From: Hyaloperonospora brassicae
Taxonomy: Eukaryota > Oomycota > Peronosporomycetes > Peronosporales > Peronosporaceae
DNA length: 64,000 nucleotides
Assembly (NCBI GenBank): GCA_947650285.1
Contig: CANTFL010001353.1
Location: forward strand, 124,001-188,000
Reading direction: 5' to 3'
The notes under the pieces are model-generated. The model made no database searches. It was given only the letters and a program-made list of their open reading frames with translations, and was not told the DNA's origin. The translations under genes and the position numbers were made by a program. Positions 42,496 through 54,415 of this stretch are shown piece after piece. The first letter of the stretch is position 1, and each line of letters begins with the position of its first letter.

Positions 42496-44185
42496 ACCGA
42501 GTTCTACGCTAAGAGAAGCTCGAAGAACACAAAAAGGCTTATAGGAAAACCACGACCCTGCCCGGGTCCCTGCCGTTTCGAGAGGAGGCGAACGAGCCCA
42601 TAAATTCGAGCCTTACATGCAATGCGTCACCTCTAGCCGCAATTGCATTCCTATGAATGTACGCGGATCTTCGTAACCGAAACCATCGGAATAAGGTAGG
42701 ACCGTGATCCGCCTACGGCATACAAATTGAGGCTCTGACAAGTAGCTAATCATTTCTTCTGCAACTTCAGGGCGATATGTAAAAGTTGAGGAGCTGTCCT
42801 GCGACTGAGCATACTTTCCGGCAGAACAAGATGTAAATGGTATTGGATTTGCATACTAGTGCGTTACCTATGTCGTTGATGTACAGGAGCCAGTGGACAA
42901 CGCCAGGATCTAGAAGGAGCTCACAAGACAAGAATTAAAGGGAAGTGACAGACTGTTTTGCTCAGCATAACAGTCTTGTGATTCTTTTCCGACGCGCATG
43001 TCGCTACAAACGATGACAGTATGCAGCTGCGATCTAATGCTGGGCATATCTGTATCTTCAATGACAGGATGACTGGATAATCAGTGTGGATACGCCGTCG
43101 CTCTCAAGCAGCTGATAAGCCTACGTCATGAAGAGTGCAAAGGTGCGTAAGTAACCCTGTTCTTATAATATTTATATATACTCAAGCGCTTCGGGGTCAA
43201 TGGTACGCAGCGGACTGGCGAATACGTCTACAATTAGCAGATGCTAAGGTAACGAAGCCACCGTTGTTACCGCAGCTGTCTACTAATATCTAACGGATAC
43301 TCGGCGCATGTAAATATATTACAGAGTCACCTTTTCCTTATATGAATTGTTCAGCCTCGAGCGTCTGGATTCTGATAGCTCGAGATTTGGCAGACGAAGG
43401 CACTACGGTACGCATTTAGTGAGCTGCAGCAACAACACGACGCGAGGTCCGGATTACGCGTGTCGATGCTAATGCATGTAAGATGTAAAGTGAGGTTAAA
43501 CTTATGCCGAGATCAGCTACGTGCTCATATCTTGTCTTACGACTCAAACGCATCTCGTGCATGAAAACATTTTAATTAACGATTATTCAATGCTTGTTAT
43601 ATGAAGCGCGTGATTACATGTATGATAAGTAAGCTTAAGGACATACGGGGCATCCTCATCTTTGATTTTTGCAACAAACAAGCATATGCGTGCAGACATT
43701 GGCATGCTTATGATACAGCAAATCACCTTGATTGAGAAACATTCATAGCAATAATTCGTGTAATCTCGAAGCATTGATTGTTAAACTGTTAGCATTTTTA
43801 AGAAGATGTCAACGTTGACGACCGTGATGTAAGCAAGAACAACATGTATGGATTTAGTGTGTTAAAGTGAAGCGGTGGGGTGTGCCGATCGTTGCAATGA
43901 TACTTAAAATTGTAGCACCACCATTACCACATCATTTAATAAGCATTCATCATACAAGTGCTAGTCTCAAAGTTATGGAGGTTCTCTTCTATTATAGCCG
44001 ATATCCGTGAGCTTAATCGTATTTGGAGTGACCGGAAGGATATTGAACATGTACTTGATCGGGTGCGGGGCGAAAACTTGTAAAATGAAGATGCCGCTCT
44101 TGATATGATACATCCTGGTAGCCCATAGTATTCTGCCCCGTGACATGTCGGTAATTTACCAGAAGAGGCGGAGTCTGTCCACGAT

Positions 44186-44623
44186 TCAATTGACTACATA
44201 ACTACAGGTTAATGTGCCCGGTTCCGCTTTCCTCTCTGAGTCCATTCCAGCTATAATAGGTGTATCTGCAAAAATCGCTTGATCGTGCACTCCACTCTCC
44301 AAATAGTAAGACTCGAAATAGCTGTCATTACCATGAGCAACGTGCAATAAATGTCGACTCTGACTTAAGTATCTGTCGTGCCCTTCAGAATCATATCTGT
44401 CCTTCGCTCCAGTAGCCGCCACACATAGTATCGACTTTCTACATACATCCGACACGTCAGGCCGCAAGTTGCCATCAACCTCGGACTGCTGACGATATAT
44501 ATTTGAGCTGTCTTTGTCTTGCTGACGAATATCTATCCAGAAATCTAAATCCAGTAGATATATAAGTCGCAATAGGATCGAATGAAGGTAAACAGTAGGC
44601 TTTGCAGGACGTATTGTGCTCAA
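44186..44623 (-). other. 145-codon open frame inside the MULE, unknown
   Basis: It starts at ATG 44623 (MSTIRPAKPTVYLHSILLRL), is polar and has no recognised domain. It could be captured host sequence, as MULEs often carry, or chance. Confidence 0.3.
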
Positions 44624-44861
44624 ACCTGTATGTCGTCAGTGCTGCACCTTAAAATCGAACCTGTGTTACGTTAGTGTAGCCCCTTGGCTCGTACTTGTCT
44701 TACGTCAGTGCCGTAGTTTAGCTCGTATTTCGTGGTGTTTGTTTCCAAACGCTAAGACGTAAAGTTTAGCACTGGTGTGTGGGGGAGCCTTAATATATAC
44801 ATATTCATATTTAGATCTATATTTTAATTTACATATACATGTATTGACCGCAAGACGCAAG

Positions 44862-45001
44862 GCTATGTACAGCTGTCGTTTTGCCATTTGTCAAGACGAG
44901 CAAAAATTACGACCCAAAAATAACTGATTATATGTCTTTGTGTAGTTGGGGATAGACTTGGGGACAGGTAGTCTTTCAGTTAAAAATGTTTAACCCGTCC
45001 C
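44862..45001 (-). repeat. Right terminal inverted repeat of the MULE
   Basis: Reverse complement of 42356-42495 with about nine mismatches. Confidence 0.9.
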
Positions 45002-45010
45002 CTACGTCAC
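45002..45010. repeat. Target-site duplication, right copy (CTACGTCAC)
   Basis: Identical to 42347-42355. Confidence 0.9.
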
Positions 45011-45772
45011 GCATCCTCAGCCATTTATTTCAAAACAAAACAAAAATAATTATTTAGGTTCTTTCTTTCTTGATCAATTAAACTATGGTAGATCCGTTAT
45101 ACCGTTGTACATTACTTAAACGACAATTAGTTATTCAGTTTGAAAGAGGGAGTGAGTAAAAAATTGAATAAAGCAAAGTCTTACCATGAAACGGGCGATC
45201 CACTTAGACAAATGACAGTGCTGGGGCATGTTCTTCCAATAATATACTATACCACAATGTACGTGTAGAGGTATGGGTAACAGACTGAGAAAGATCTGCT
45301 TAAAAGTATGGAATAGTAAGACTGTATCTAATGCACTTAAGTTTATAGAATTGCTTATAATTGGTTGTACTTAAACTATATAAAACATAAAACTGTCAAA
45401 GCATAATATCTCTAACCCACTATTGTACGCGCCTAGTAGCGATATGTCTTTCATTTTGATGATAGCATGACCTGTATTGACCAATATGGAAGGTGGCCAT
45501 AAATTTAACTTTGAAGGTAATACTTCATGATATTTACCCACAATGATGTATATTGCAAAATATTTTCAACTAAGGTCATATTAAATTTGAAAAAATCCGT
45601 GCCAATGACATGCGACGGGCTCACCCGCTCAAATCTGTAAAAACATACTTAAAGTGACTTGCGCGCGTACGTCTGCGTATGCGACGGTGTTATTCAATAA
45701 TTGATTATAATCGTGTGTCGTAGCCTAACTTAAAGATGATCTATCAATTGTCATCTCTCGTTTCGTCACTAT
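45011..45772. other. Unassigned AT-rich DNA between the MULE and element E
   Basis: No gene or repeat recognised. Confidence 0.5.
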
Positions 45773-46226
45773 TGGAACGGGGTTCACCCTAACCAGATAA
45801 CTAGTTTCACCTTGCGTTGATTTAACGTAATGATGCGTGCTCCCGACGTTAGGTAAACTTTGCGTGAGGCGGCGCGAGAAAATAAACAGCGCTTGGAAAG
45901 CTCTGCTCATAATAAAAGTATAACTTTATTTCAAATAGCTCAGTTTCCTAACAGAAGTGTCTATGTCTTAATCTAAACATTTCAAACTTCGTGAGTTTCT
46001 TGTTCGCCACCCATTGCGCGCGTCCAGCAGCGATTAGTGGTAAATTTGATTGGTATAGCGTTTATATAGACCAATAAGCGGAATACCAAATAGTGTTACC
46101 CTCGGGGGTACTATTCCGCCAACATTACCTCTGCTAGAGTAGTGTTGATTATATATAATCAAATTAAAAATGTTCACACATTGATACGTTGGTATCGATT
46201 TTATGCAACGGGGTCACCCTGTTACA
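45773..46226 (-). repeat. 3' LTR of element E (beta type)
   Basis: On the minus strand it starts TGTAACAGGGTGACCCCGTT and ends AACCCCGTTCCA. It contains TATATAAA (about 46059-46066, minus). Nearly identical to the D left LTR over its centre. Confidence 0.8.
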
Positions 46227-46229
46227 TCA

Positions 46230-46240
46230 CGCCTTTTTAA
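46230..46240 (-). other. Polypurine tract of element E
   Basis: Minus-strand AAAAAGGCG followed by TGA and the LTR, corresponding to the A tract. Confidence 0.5.
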
Positions 46241-46448
46241 CCAACATTAAGTGTCTTAAATTAGTTGGTTTAATTAATTCGATGTGTATTATAGCGACCA
46301 CGGCCTGGTCACTCTGGGGAAAGGAAGCACTTGTTGGTCTTATCCGACTCATTCGAGTTTCTGAAGACATGACGAATCCGTCCATGCGATACGCTAGCAA
46401 GGCCGTCTCGCATGCGGCTGCGCGGATGCGTGCAGCTAGCAAATAATC

Positions 46449-48142
46449 CCGTTAGATTTCGGTATCAGATGTTATGACGCCTACTGCTGCTAATATGCAG
46501 CCTGCAACACCTAATCTTTCACGTACACGTGGTCTTTTACGTGCACGTGGTCTTTCACGTGCAACTTCTTTATCCACAGCTTCTGCTGCGAATGATTGCT
46601 TCATATACGTTGACACCGTAATAGGGGTTGTCTATTCGGTCGAGTATGACTAAAAGTTGACTCGAAGTCTCCCGCAAAGCTCGGGCGTAAATCTGTAGGT
46701 GCGGAAATGACGATTGCAAAGCCTAGTGAAGTCTGAAAAAAAACTCTGCAACACGACATGTTCGGCTTATCCGATGAGTCTGAGAACTCGTCGCGGGGAT
46801 TCGACAAATCGCACTCTCATTCATAAGATGCGAGTGAGAAGCATGAAGATGTTGGTCATCGCGATGATGCCGATAACTCGTCACGGAGTCATTTTAGCCG
46901 TAGCAATCCCAGTGTTTACGACGATCGTAGTGCCGGTGCTATTGCCGGCACTACGCAAGAGGAGCGAGATCGTAGCGCGTTATGATCTTATACTAAAAAA
47001 AAATATTGATGCCTTCCCAGCGCAAACTGAGGTAGTGGTATGTTTATAACACTAGACGTTATCAGATCCCACCCCTCGATTCGTTAAGACTACATGGTTT
47101 TGGTTTCAGTGCGGGTAATCATCGCACTCAACATATTTTTTTATAGATATCTTTTTCAGACATCGATGGTACCACGGCAACCATAATATAGACGAACATT
47201 CGTAGTTGCAGGCGTATAATCCGTTTATCGGCAACATGAACATGTTGTCCGTGACGATTAGTTGGACAAGCTTATTGCAGCTCTCAATACTATAAACAAA
47301 GCTCGCCATCCGGTGCTTAGTTTAAAAAGCACTAATTGTCTCAAGAGCCAGGTATTTCTTGCCTCTCATGGGGAGAATATTGTCAAAGTTGTTTTAACAA
47401 CTCTATTCGCGCCCCTAGGGAAGCCTTCCTACCTAATCAATCTTACTGGAGGGCGCGCATATTGTCTAAGATGTACCAAGGGATTAAGACTTTGCAATCA
47501 TTTTACGTACGCGCCGGGCGTAATTTCGACGATGCCTCTCCATCGTCAAAGGGTGCGTCTCGTCGTACTGCTCGACGACATTGTGGACATTCATTATCAG
47601 CTGAAAGCGGATTCCCAGATGTCACAGGAGGGTGGTGGGTACTCTCGCCACTTGACGAGGTAAGTCTTTCTTGATGCTTAATCGTCAAATGGGTTAAATT
47701 ACGCTCTACTAGAAAGCGTAGACCACCTTGTGAGTTCACCAAAGGATGTGGCGGAGGAGATAAAAACATGCTTTAAGTCGTTATACTCACCATCTCGTCT
47801 AAAACGAGATGGGTTAAGCAATCGCTAAATTGAGCGAGGATATGGAGCAAGAAAGAAACAGACGCTATGCTCTGACCAATTCTGCAAGATAAGACTGCAA
47901 AGGTCGGGAAGATGATTGTGAAGGATCGTGCTGAGTACGCCCTCGCACAGCTTCAGATCGAGCGGTATATCCGTTCCTTGGTTGACTAGCTGTAAACAAA
48001 TCGTAAGGAGATCTCTTAGTTGAGTGAATAGGTCTCTTCACTACGCGACCAGGCTAAAAGACTGGAGCGCGAACGCAAAAATCTGATAGAGATTCTGGAG
48101 CGTGTAGGGCTATCTTCATCGTCGTACGAAGCCTCGTACTGA
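46449..48142 (+). pseudogene. Antisense open frame of element E
   Basis: Plus strand, that is opposite to gag-pol. The N-terminal part holds an Arg/Gly/Leu repeat (46514-46563, CACGTGGTCTTTCACGTG units) and MFGLSDESENSSRGF. The centre (47130-47330) has FIDIFFRHRWYHGN, then LQAYNPFIGNMN and WLDKLIAALN, clearly matching [22 protein letters not shown] and WLKKLEA of A in order. IKTLQSFYVRAGRNF (near 47490) matches [15 protein letters not shown] of A. The C-terminus (47900-48142) is a coiled coil ([36 protein letters not shown]) with a few stops, ending at TGA 48140-48142 like A. Confidence 0.65.
47503..47769 (-). pseudogene. Decayed chromodomain of element E
   Basis: SPPPHPLVNSQGGLRFLVER and NLTHL match the start of the A chromodomain ([20 protein letters not shown]). 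The following strand (QWRGY region) is shifted and damaged. Confidence 0.6.
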
Positions 48143-48163
48143 CCTTACGGGCGGAGGCCCCAC

Positions 48164-49730
48164 TTATGACCTAGGATGCGCAAGCATTCTACGTGGCATC
48201 TCAATTTTGTTTGCGTTGCCTTGTCGGCGCAATTTACAACAGGGGTAGATATACTTGGGCAGTAGAATACTGCTGTCTAAGTTAGTCACGAAGTATCGAG
48301 GTAGATACACCGTAAGGAGAAGGACTAAATCACCTATCAATAAATAGGAGAATATTTGCTTTTCATTCTTGTCAGCGTTCCTATTCTGTCGGTCCATTGC
48401 GTAAGCGATAGAGATCTGCAAAAAACGGACCACTGCTGCTCGAGCCAGAAAAAAAATCTTCCGCTGGCGATACATTGTTTCGGTCAGTTTGCCTGGTGCA
48501 AACTGCAGAAAGATTATTTTTATCTATCTATTAATTGGCGAGTGTGTCATCATCCTCTCTGGATTGGTCGTTGTCGATGCTGAAAATACCAGCATCGTCA
48601 TCATCATCTGAATCAATTATAGCGTCATCGCTATTATTAAGATGGTCTCCGTTTTCGGTGTCGACCTGATCGACATCGGAATCATATGTGACGAATATAG
48701 CGTTGACGCGAGATACGCACCGCCAGAAGGGTTTTTGATCGAGCAAGTTCCTCTTTTTCTTTCCGAGAGTAACAATCTAATAGCGTGTGCGGAAGTAGAT
48801 ACCTTAAGTCATCAGCGAATAATGGTATGTGCTGGGTTGAAGCATGCACCGATTATTATGTCAAATTCAACCATGGGTAGGTTCGATCCAAATCGAGAAC
48901 GAGTAGATGTATCCTTAAAGTATCAATTTGATCACGCGGATAGTACGTTCCGCCTGACCATCCGCATCGGGATGATTAAATTTTGACATCTTTAAACGCG
49001 TTCCAAGCGATCGAAACACGGATTGCCAAAACGCCGCCGTGAATCGAGGGTCAAGATCGGATACGAGTTCACGGGGTATCCCGTGGAGTCGAAATATCGT
49101 GTCGATAAAGACGCGCGCACAGCCTTAGGCCGTGATCGAATCGGGGACCGCAGCCAGATGCACCATCTCGCTGAAACGATCGACAAACACAAGAATACCA
49201 TTATTCTTGTTTTCGTCTTCGGTTTCCCCAAAGACGAAGCCCATGGAAACGGGCTGCTAGAACTCTGCCAGTATAGGTAGAGGCTGCAAGGATGCACGGG
49301 ATGGAGTACTAAGCCTCACCCGTTGACATACCCCGCAAGAACGAAAATACTTGCGGACAAACTGATACTGGTGGGGCCAGTAAAACCCGCGACGTACCGT
49401 AAAGTAAGTCTTTTGCCAACCACGATGCTCGCCTGATGGATTATCGTGGCATTAGTACATGATACGTAAACGCAAATCATCATGATCGAGAACGACGACT
49501 CGTGAGGTGTCGTCAGCAACTGCTGCGTAATACAGCGGGCCATTGCGAGTTTTATACCGGTCCAAATAGGAACGATATAGAGCCGGCTCATCCGAATAGA
49601 GTTTCCGGGATATATTTTAAATATGACATATCAAACGGTAGAGATTCGTATCTCCTGCGTACGCCTTCGGCACTTCGTCGAGAAAAGGAGACGACGGCAC
49701 GCTGACTGACAGAGCAGCAATAATGGGCAA
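48164..49730 (-). pseudogene. Integrase of element E
   Basis: Minus strand: zinc module near 49590-49330; core with GILVFVDRFSEMVHLAA-like residues near 49200; DPRFTAAFWQSVFRSLGTRL (49060-49000) preserving the Trp that is a stop in D and showing that A has one extra base here; acidic linker DDAIIDSDDDDDAGIFSI (48650-48560); C-terminal module 48475-48164 (LLPKYIYPCCKLRRQGNA). Confidence 0.82.
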
Positions 49731-49739
49731 GGTCTCACT

Positions 49740-51060
49740 ATTGACGTGTGTAGTCGACTCAAAATCGGGCCGACGTTATAACGCATAAGCGACGACGTTC
49801 AGTCGTCCTGATTTGTACTCCACGGAGAAGTTATACTCCGTGATGAAATAAAACCACCTCGCCATTCGTTGCGAGAGGTGGGGACAGTTTACAGCCGTGC
49901 ATAGTGACGCATGGTCCGTATAGACAACAAACAGTCTATCTCCCACGAGAAACTTAACCCGTGTGTACTTCATGGCATGAAGTTCTTTGTCATGCACTGG
50001 GTAATTGAGTCGGCTGGTTGCAGCTGACGCGATTGATAGCATACGACGCGCTCCGCGCCGTCTGTGTCGTATTTTATCAATGCACAGCCGATTGCGAAAT
50101 TGCTGGCGTCACAGACCACATCGAATGGTCTTTCCTGATCTGCAATCGTCGAGATGGGCAATTGCATGAATCTCTTCTATATATCTTTAAGGGAAAGCTG
50201 GCAATCAGCGTTCCATGTCCACTTCACATTTTCTTGAGTAAACAAGAAGATGAACAGTCATCTCAGCATAGTTGGGCGAATACTTGTGAAAGTACGCCGC
50301 TGTCCCAAGGAACTTACGCAGTCCCTTGAAATCGACTGACGCAGGCCAGTCGGTGATCGCCTTGATCTTGTTGGGATCATGACGCACACCGTGTTTACTC
50401 ACGATACACCCAAGAAGTGGTATTTGGCCGGCCCGAATATACACTTCTTGCGGTTGGCGTACAACAAATGATTGCGCATGAGTTAAAGAAATTGACAAAC
50501 GTGAGTTCTGTAAACCCTAACGTCCTTCTGTCCGTCCATAGCCCGGCTATGGACAAACAAATCGTCAAAGTAACTCGGTGCGAAGTCTCGCACTGGTCTC
50601 AACAGATTTGTTACACATCTGTTGATAGTTGCAGGGGAGTTATTCAGCCCCTGTGGCATCACTAGCCACTCCCACAGCATACCTTTGGGGGTGATCACTG
50701 CTGTGTACGGGATTTCCCGTTCACGCATAAGGATCTGATAGCATTCATCCATCAGATCCATGGACGAGAAGATGGTACTCTTTGACAGACCGTCTATGAT
50801 AAAGTCCGATCTCGGTATCGGCGTCTGATCCGGTACCGTTGCAGCATTCAATTTGTTAAATGCGTGCACTATCCGCCACTCTCCTGTGGCTTTTCGCACA
50901 CAGAAGGTCGGAGAGCTGTGAGGGGAGTTAATTCCCTCACATGGCCCGCTGCATAGCGACCGGCAAAGAATTTGTCGATCGCTAGTACTTGTCCACGAGG
51001 CAGTGGAAACTTCTTCATGTTACAGTACTTTAAAACCGGCTAGAGACCGATCTCGTGTCA
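49740..51060 (-). pseudogene. Reverse transcriptase and RNase H of element E
   Basis: The minus-strand frame 50899-50483 is open for 138 codons: WRIVHAFNKLNAATV, MDLMDECYQILMRERE and SYFDDLFVHSRAMDG (YFDD site intact). ITDWPASVDFKGLRKFLG follows (50420-50350), then RNase H (FDVVCDASNFAIGCALIKYD; YTDHASLCTAVNCPHLSQRM). Around 50970-50670 it differs from D and is closer to A; elsewhere it is nearly identical to D. Confidence 0.88.
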
Positions 51061-51102
51061 AGTGCATTCATCCTTAGAAAACTCGTAAGGTACTGATACT
51101 GC

Positions 51103-51561
51103 TATCAAGTGATGTTGCAGCGATGTGTATAAGGTGTATAGTTCATATTAGTATGAGTTGTAGGGGTATTGGGGAGGGTTTGGTTGTTTGTGATTCGTCG
51201 ACCGAGCAAGGCACTGGATTGGCTCATTCGTCTGGATAAAAAAACACCACGCCGATCACGCGGGTTCGAGTCCCGGCGTGAGTAAAAGATTGACTACGAC
51301 GAATCACTTTAATTTCGGATAAGACGTAGCGGAGTTGTACTGCGCACAATTTACAAGAAGTAATAACTAAAGGGTAGGACTAAAAAGAGAAGTAAGAGAA
51401 ACGAAAGGTGACATCTGTAGCTAACAGACATCGGCTTCTGACAGCCATTGGTTTCGAATCGCAAACATCTATTTAATACAACTCACTTTTCAATCATCAA
51501 TCCCGGTAAAAATTTGTCTTCTTTTTAAAACACTCGCAGCAACCTTCGTTTTGAAACTTTT
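51103..51561. mobile_element. Insert with tRNA-like sequence in pol of E
   Basis: The same ~460-bp insert as 24935-25393 in D, in opposite orientation. On the plus strand: inverted arm GTGATTCGTCG (51190-51200), box A TGGCTCATTCG near 51221-51231, box B GGTTCGAGTCC near 51264-51274, arm CGACGAATCAC (51297-51307). Confidence 0.6.
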
Positions 51562-51593
51562 CCGGGAATACATTCTTGTACCCTATCAAATCC

Positions 51594-52375
51594 TTATACA
51601 AAAAATCGCAGGACGCTACTCCCATGATTGATACACGTATCTTTCAATCCTAGTTTATTTATCGAGGTCACTTTCGTCCATCGATGAGCTGCTGATAACA
51701 CGTTCGTTTTCAGCAAATAGTGTTGCCGAACGAATGTGGTCCATATACACTCATCCCCTGTCACGAGTATTCGGATCTGCTTGACTTTGACATTACGCAT
51801 CTCAAGTAATATCCGTTTCGGTTCTATTGTTTTCAATTGTGTTTTCTCTAAATTAACTTCGGAGGCACATTTTTAAGTTTTTATCGCCTACTCTTGATCC
51901 GTCATTGTCAAGACGTTCAACGTCTCAGTTTCTTCCTGAGAACTTGTTTCCACAAGCGGCTGAGGGCTTGTCCGCTCAGGTTGCTGGGGGTCGAATATCT
52001 TAGCAAGTTATTTATTATTACTTCCTTCCTCAGGTACGTGAGGATTTATTCCATCGATGTCTTCTTACTTTGGCTGTGCAACCACAGCCAGGTACCGATC
52101 CTCTACTGTAGAATATCAAGTCGACCTATGATAACCGAATTGCCGTTTCTAGGCAATTGGGTTGTTTTTTAAAGGATGTTGCCCGCTATGCATGCATCCA
52201 TGTCCCGGTCCACCCGACTTATTCGAGTGGTGGACCTTCTGCACTGCATGTACATCTGTACAGCCGCCGGAATGTGCTTGACAGTGAAGCGACCAGCTAC
52301 ACTGAAGTCTTTTAAAGTCGTATGAACGACCTTAACTCAATTGCGGTCATCGGCAGGCACCTAGATGGATAGATG
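51594..52375 (-). pseudogene. Linker of element E between protease and reverse transcriptase
   Basis: Nearly identical to 24180-24901 of D, with stops in the same places. Confidence 0.7.
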
Positions 52376-52379
52376 CTGG

Positions 52380-52740
52380 CAGCTCACTCTTAGCTCATGC
52401 TTTCTGATTTAATGTAATCCCAGGATGACATCAAATAAGGCATCCAGATACAGTACGAATAAGTCATCATCGTACTGTTTATCTTTCAACGTCTAGTGGA
52501 TTTCGACTACCCGCTTCTTCACAATGATCGATGCTCCCTTCGCCAGGTGCACCGTCATCTTCGTCGGAGGGATCCCCCACTTCACGAAGTAAATTTTTTA
52601 TCCCTCTAGAGACTGGCGACCTTCGAAACTGTTCGACGGCCCACAGTCAGCTAGGGCACGACATGACAAGTTCTTTGTTACGTTTAAAACAACGTGATGA
52701 GGGTCAGCTCATTAATATTTGCGGAGACACACAGTGACTG
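52380..52740 (-). pseudogene. Protease of element E
   Basis: Minus strand ALADCGPSNSFEGRQSLEG (active-site Ala replaced by Pro: DCGP) and FDVILGLH near 52430, followed by a stop. Upstream of 52470 the DNA no longer matches D closely. Confidence 0.7.
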
Positions 52741-52759
52741 CAATTCGGGATAACTTCGG

Positions 52760-53923
52760 CAAGAAATTTGCAAATTCTCTTGATGTTGATTGATCAGAAG
52801 GGTGCTCCGCCCCTACTGACCCGACCATTTTTTGATAATTTGCTTCGCTGTTGCGGCTTTGTAACAGCACCAGACCCTCATCATCCATTTCCTATAACTG
52901 GTCGACAGGTAGTGGGCTTAGCACCACGGGGTTACAAGCAGGAATGTTGCATTATTATGCAAAGTGTCTTAAATTATGACAGCGATGGCATCTCACTATT
53001 TCCTTGTGGTTCACAAATCGAGTTGGATAGCCCTCTACATGACAGAGGTCCGTTGGATCTGGAAGTCCGACCGCTAATCGTATTTGTGGATGATAATGGG
53101 TCAGCGTAGTGTGAACCTGTCTCACACTTTAGTCTCCCTGCTCCGCAGCGAAGATTGCTTCATAGAGCGTTATTTTCTCTGCGCGGAACAGGTGGTCCCT
53201 GACAGGACCATCTGCAAGACCTGAATGAATATTGTGATCGTCACAAATCCACTCACAGGGTTCACTACCATGCAACTTGCAAGGTAGCGCACATGCAGAG
53301 CGTAAGCGTGAACCTTAAGCTTACCCTGTTTGCTCTCAAGGAGTTCAGATAGTCCTGAACTCTTTTGGAAGGCTCAAACGTCTCACTGAGCAGAGTTTTG
53401 AAGACGTCTAGCGATTCGAATACGTTCAGGTCGTGTAACTTGAGGTTTAACCCAATTCCAGGCGTCCCCTGCCAATTAAGACTGAGCGAATGGACTTGCA
53501 TTCGCTCGTTGTCGATGCGATGGGCCTCGATGGCACCGTCGAACTCGACGAATTATCTTAACAGGGAGTCTTTATCGACTCCGTGATACTTGGATATCTC
53601 AAACTATAAAGGATCCTGTCGACGCTCACGCGTCGAACTTGCGGACTGAGACTGATGCTGTCTTACTTCTTCCGTCCGCAGGTGATTTGTTGTTGCAACA
53701 AGGTCACCTGCGCTCGCGACTCATCAAGTTCTTGTTGCAAGAACTTGCTAATGACGTAATGCTGATGGTCTCTATCCCTTGTGTATAGCATGGCCCAGAT
53801 AGCTTCTTCGCCAACGGTCGAACTCATTCGCTCGATCGTACTCCATTCGACATCTCTTAAATGGGAGTAGCTTTCACGAGTTCCGAGATACCTGTCGCTT
53901 TCAACTTCGTCCGACATGTTCAT
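52760..53923 (-). pseudogene. gag: gag of element E
   Basis: The N-terminal part 53923-53663 (MNMSDEVESDRYLGTRESYS, WSTIERMSSTVGEEAIWAM) aligns with A 1404-1690. The next part, 53501-53265, has LNVFESLDVFKTLLSETFEP, matching PNVFRSLDDFKSRLRQTFEP of A. The zinc-knuckle part near 52900 is decayed. The A-type slippery heptamer is kept at 52827-52833 (minus). Confidence 0.82.
52800..52833 (-). promoter_or_regulatory. Remnant of the gag/pol frameshift signal in element E
   Basis: A AAA AAT at 52833-52827 is followed, at the same distance as in A, by a stem-loop whose 5' arm (TCAGTAGGGGCG) is unchanged and whose 3' arm has two changes. Confidence 0.55.
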
Positions 53924-53952
53924 GGTGGGCGATGCGAATGTGGTCCTTGGTC

Positions 53953-53971
53953 GGACTACAAAGTGTTACCA
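53953..53971 (-). other. Primer-binding site of element E
   Basis: Minus strand TGGTAACACTTTGTAGTCC, one base different from A, two bases inside the LTR. Confidence 0.75.
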
Positions 53972-53973
53972 GG

Positions 53974-54415
53974 TTCGACGGGGCACCGACAACTACGTAC
54001 TGGACTACTATTACGGGGCTCACTTCCACTAACAACAGTAATAGTCAGTGCCCTGATAAGTGTTGCATTAACACAGAGCAAGGAAAGGAAACTAGTGAGT
54101 ACTCATGTCCTTAGTAACAGTAACACTGTTATTCAATACATCTAAGTCCTATCACTTTGGTATCTTTGTTCGTCCGGACTTAATAATATAAATCGAACTA
54201 AACTTATGATGACGTCTACTCACCGCCCATGGAGCGCGTCTAGCAGCGATTGGTGGGTTGTAATCATCACGATATTAACCAATGAGTAGACCCTTCGGTT
54301 ATCTTAAACAATAATAAACAGCTCTGTCATATTGTTGAAAGAATATTCGACGTAATATTCTTTATCGTCATTTTATTATTGATAACAATATCATGTAACG
54401 GGCTTAACCGTTACA
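53974..54415 (-). repeat. 5' LTR of element E (alpha type)
   Basis: Minus strand TGTAACGGTTAAGCCCGTTA at the start; the end is eroded (CCCCGTCGAA). Resembles the A LTR and 30034-30475. Confidence 0.8.

Larger units (their letters stand above)
42356..45001. mobile_element. Non-autonomous Mutator-like element (MULE), 2646 bp
   Basis: Inverted terminal repeats of 140 bp (42356-42495 and 44862-45001, about 94% identical) begin GGGACGGGTTAA. A perfect 9-bp direct duplication flanks them. Long inverted repeats with a 9-bp duplication are the hallmark of Mutator-like transposons. I see no transposase inside, so it would depend on one supplied elsewhere. It interrupts the integrase end of G. Confidence 0.88.
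45773..54415 (-). mobile_element. Element E: decayed A-related Gypsy, chimaeric
   Basis: Minus-strand element with the same plan as A and D. Its 5' LTR (53974-54415) is alpha type, as in A and the right end of D; its 3' LTR (45773-46226) is beta type, as at the left end of D. The 5' part (gag, frameshift site) is A-like and the 3' part (antisense gene, integrase end) is more distant from A; in D the reverse holds. See the inversion finding. Confidence 0.85.
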
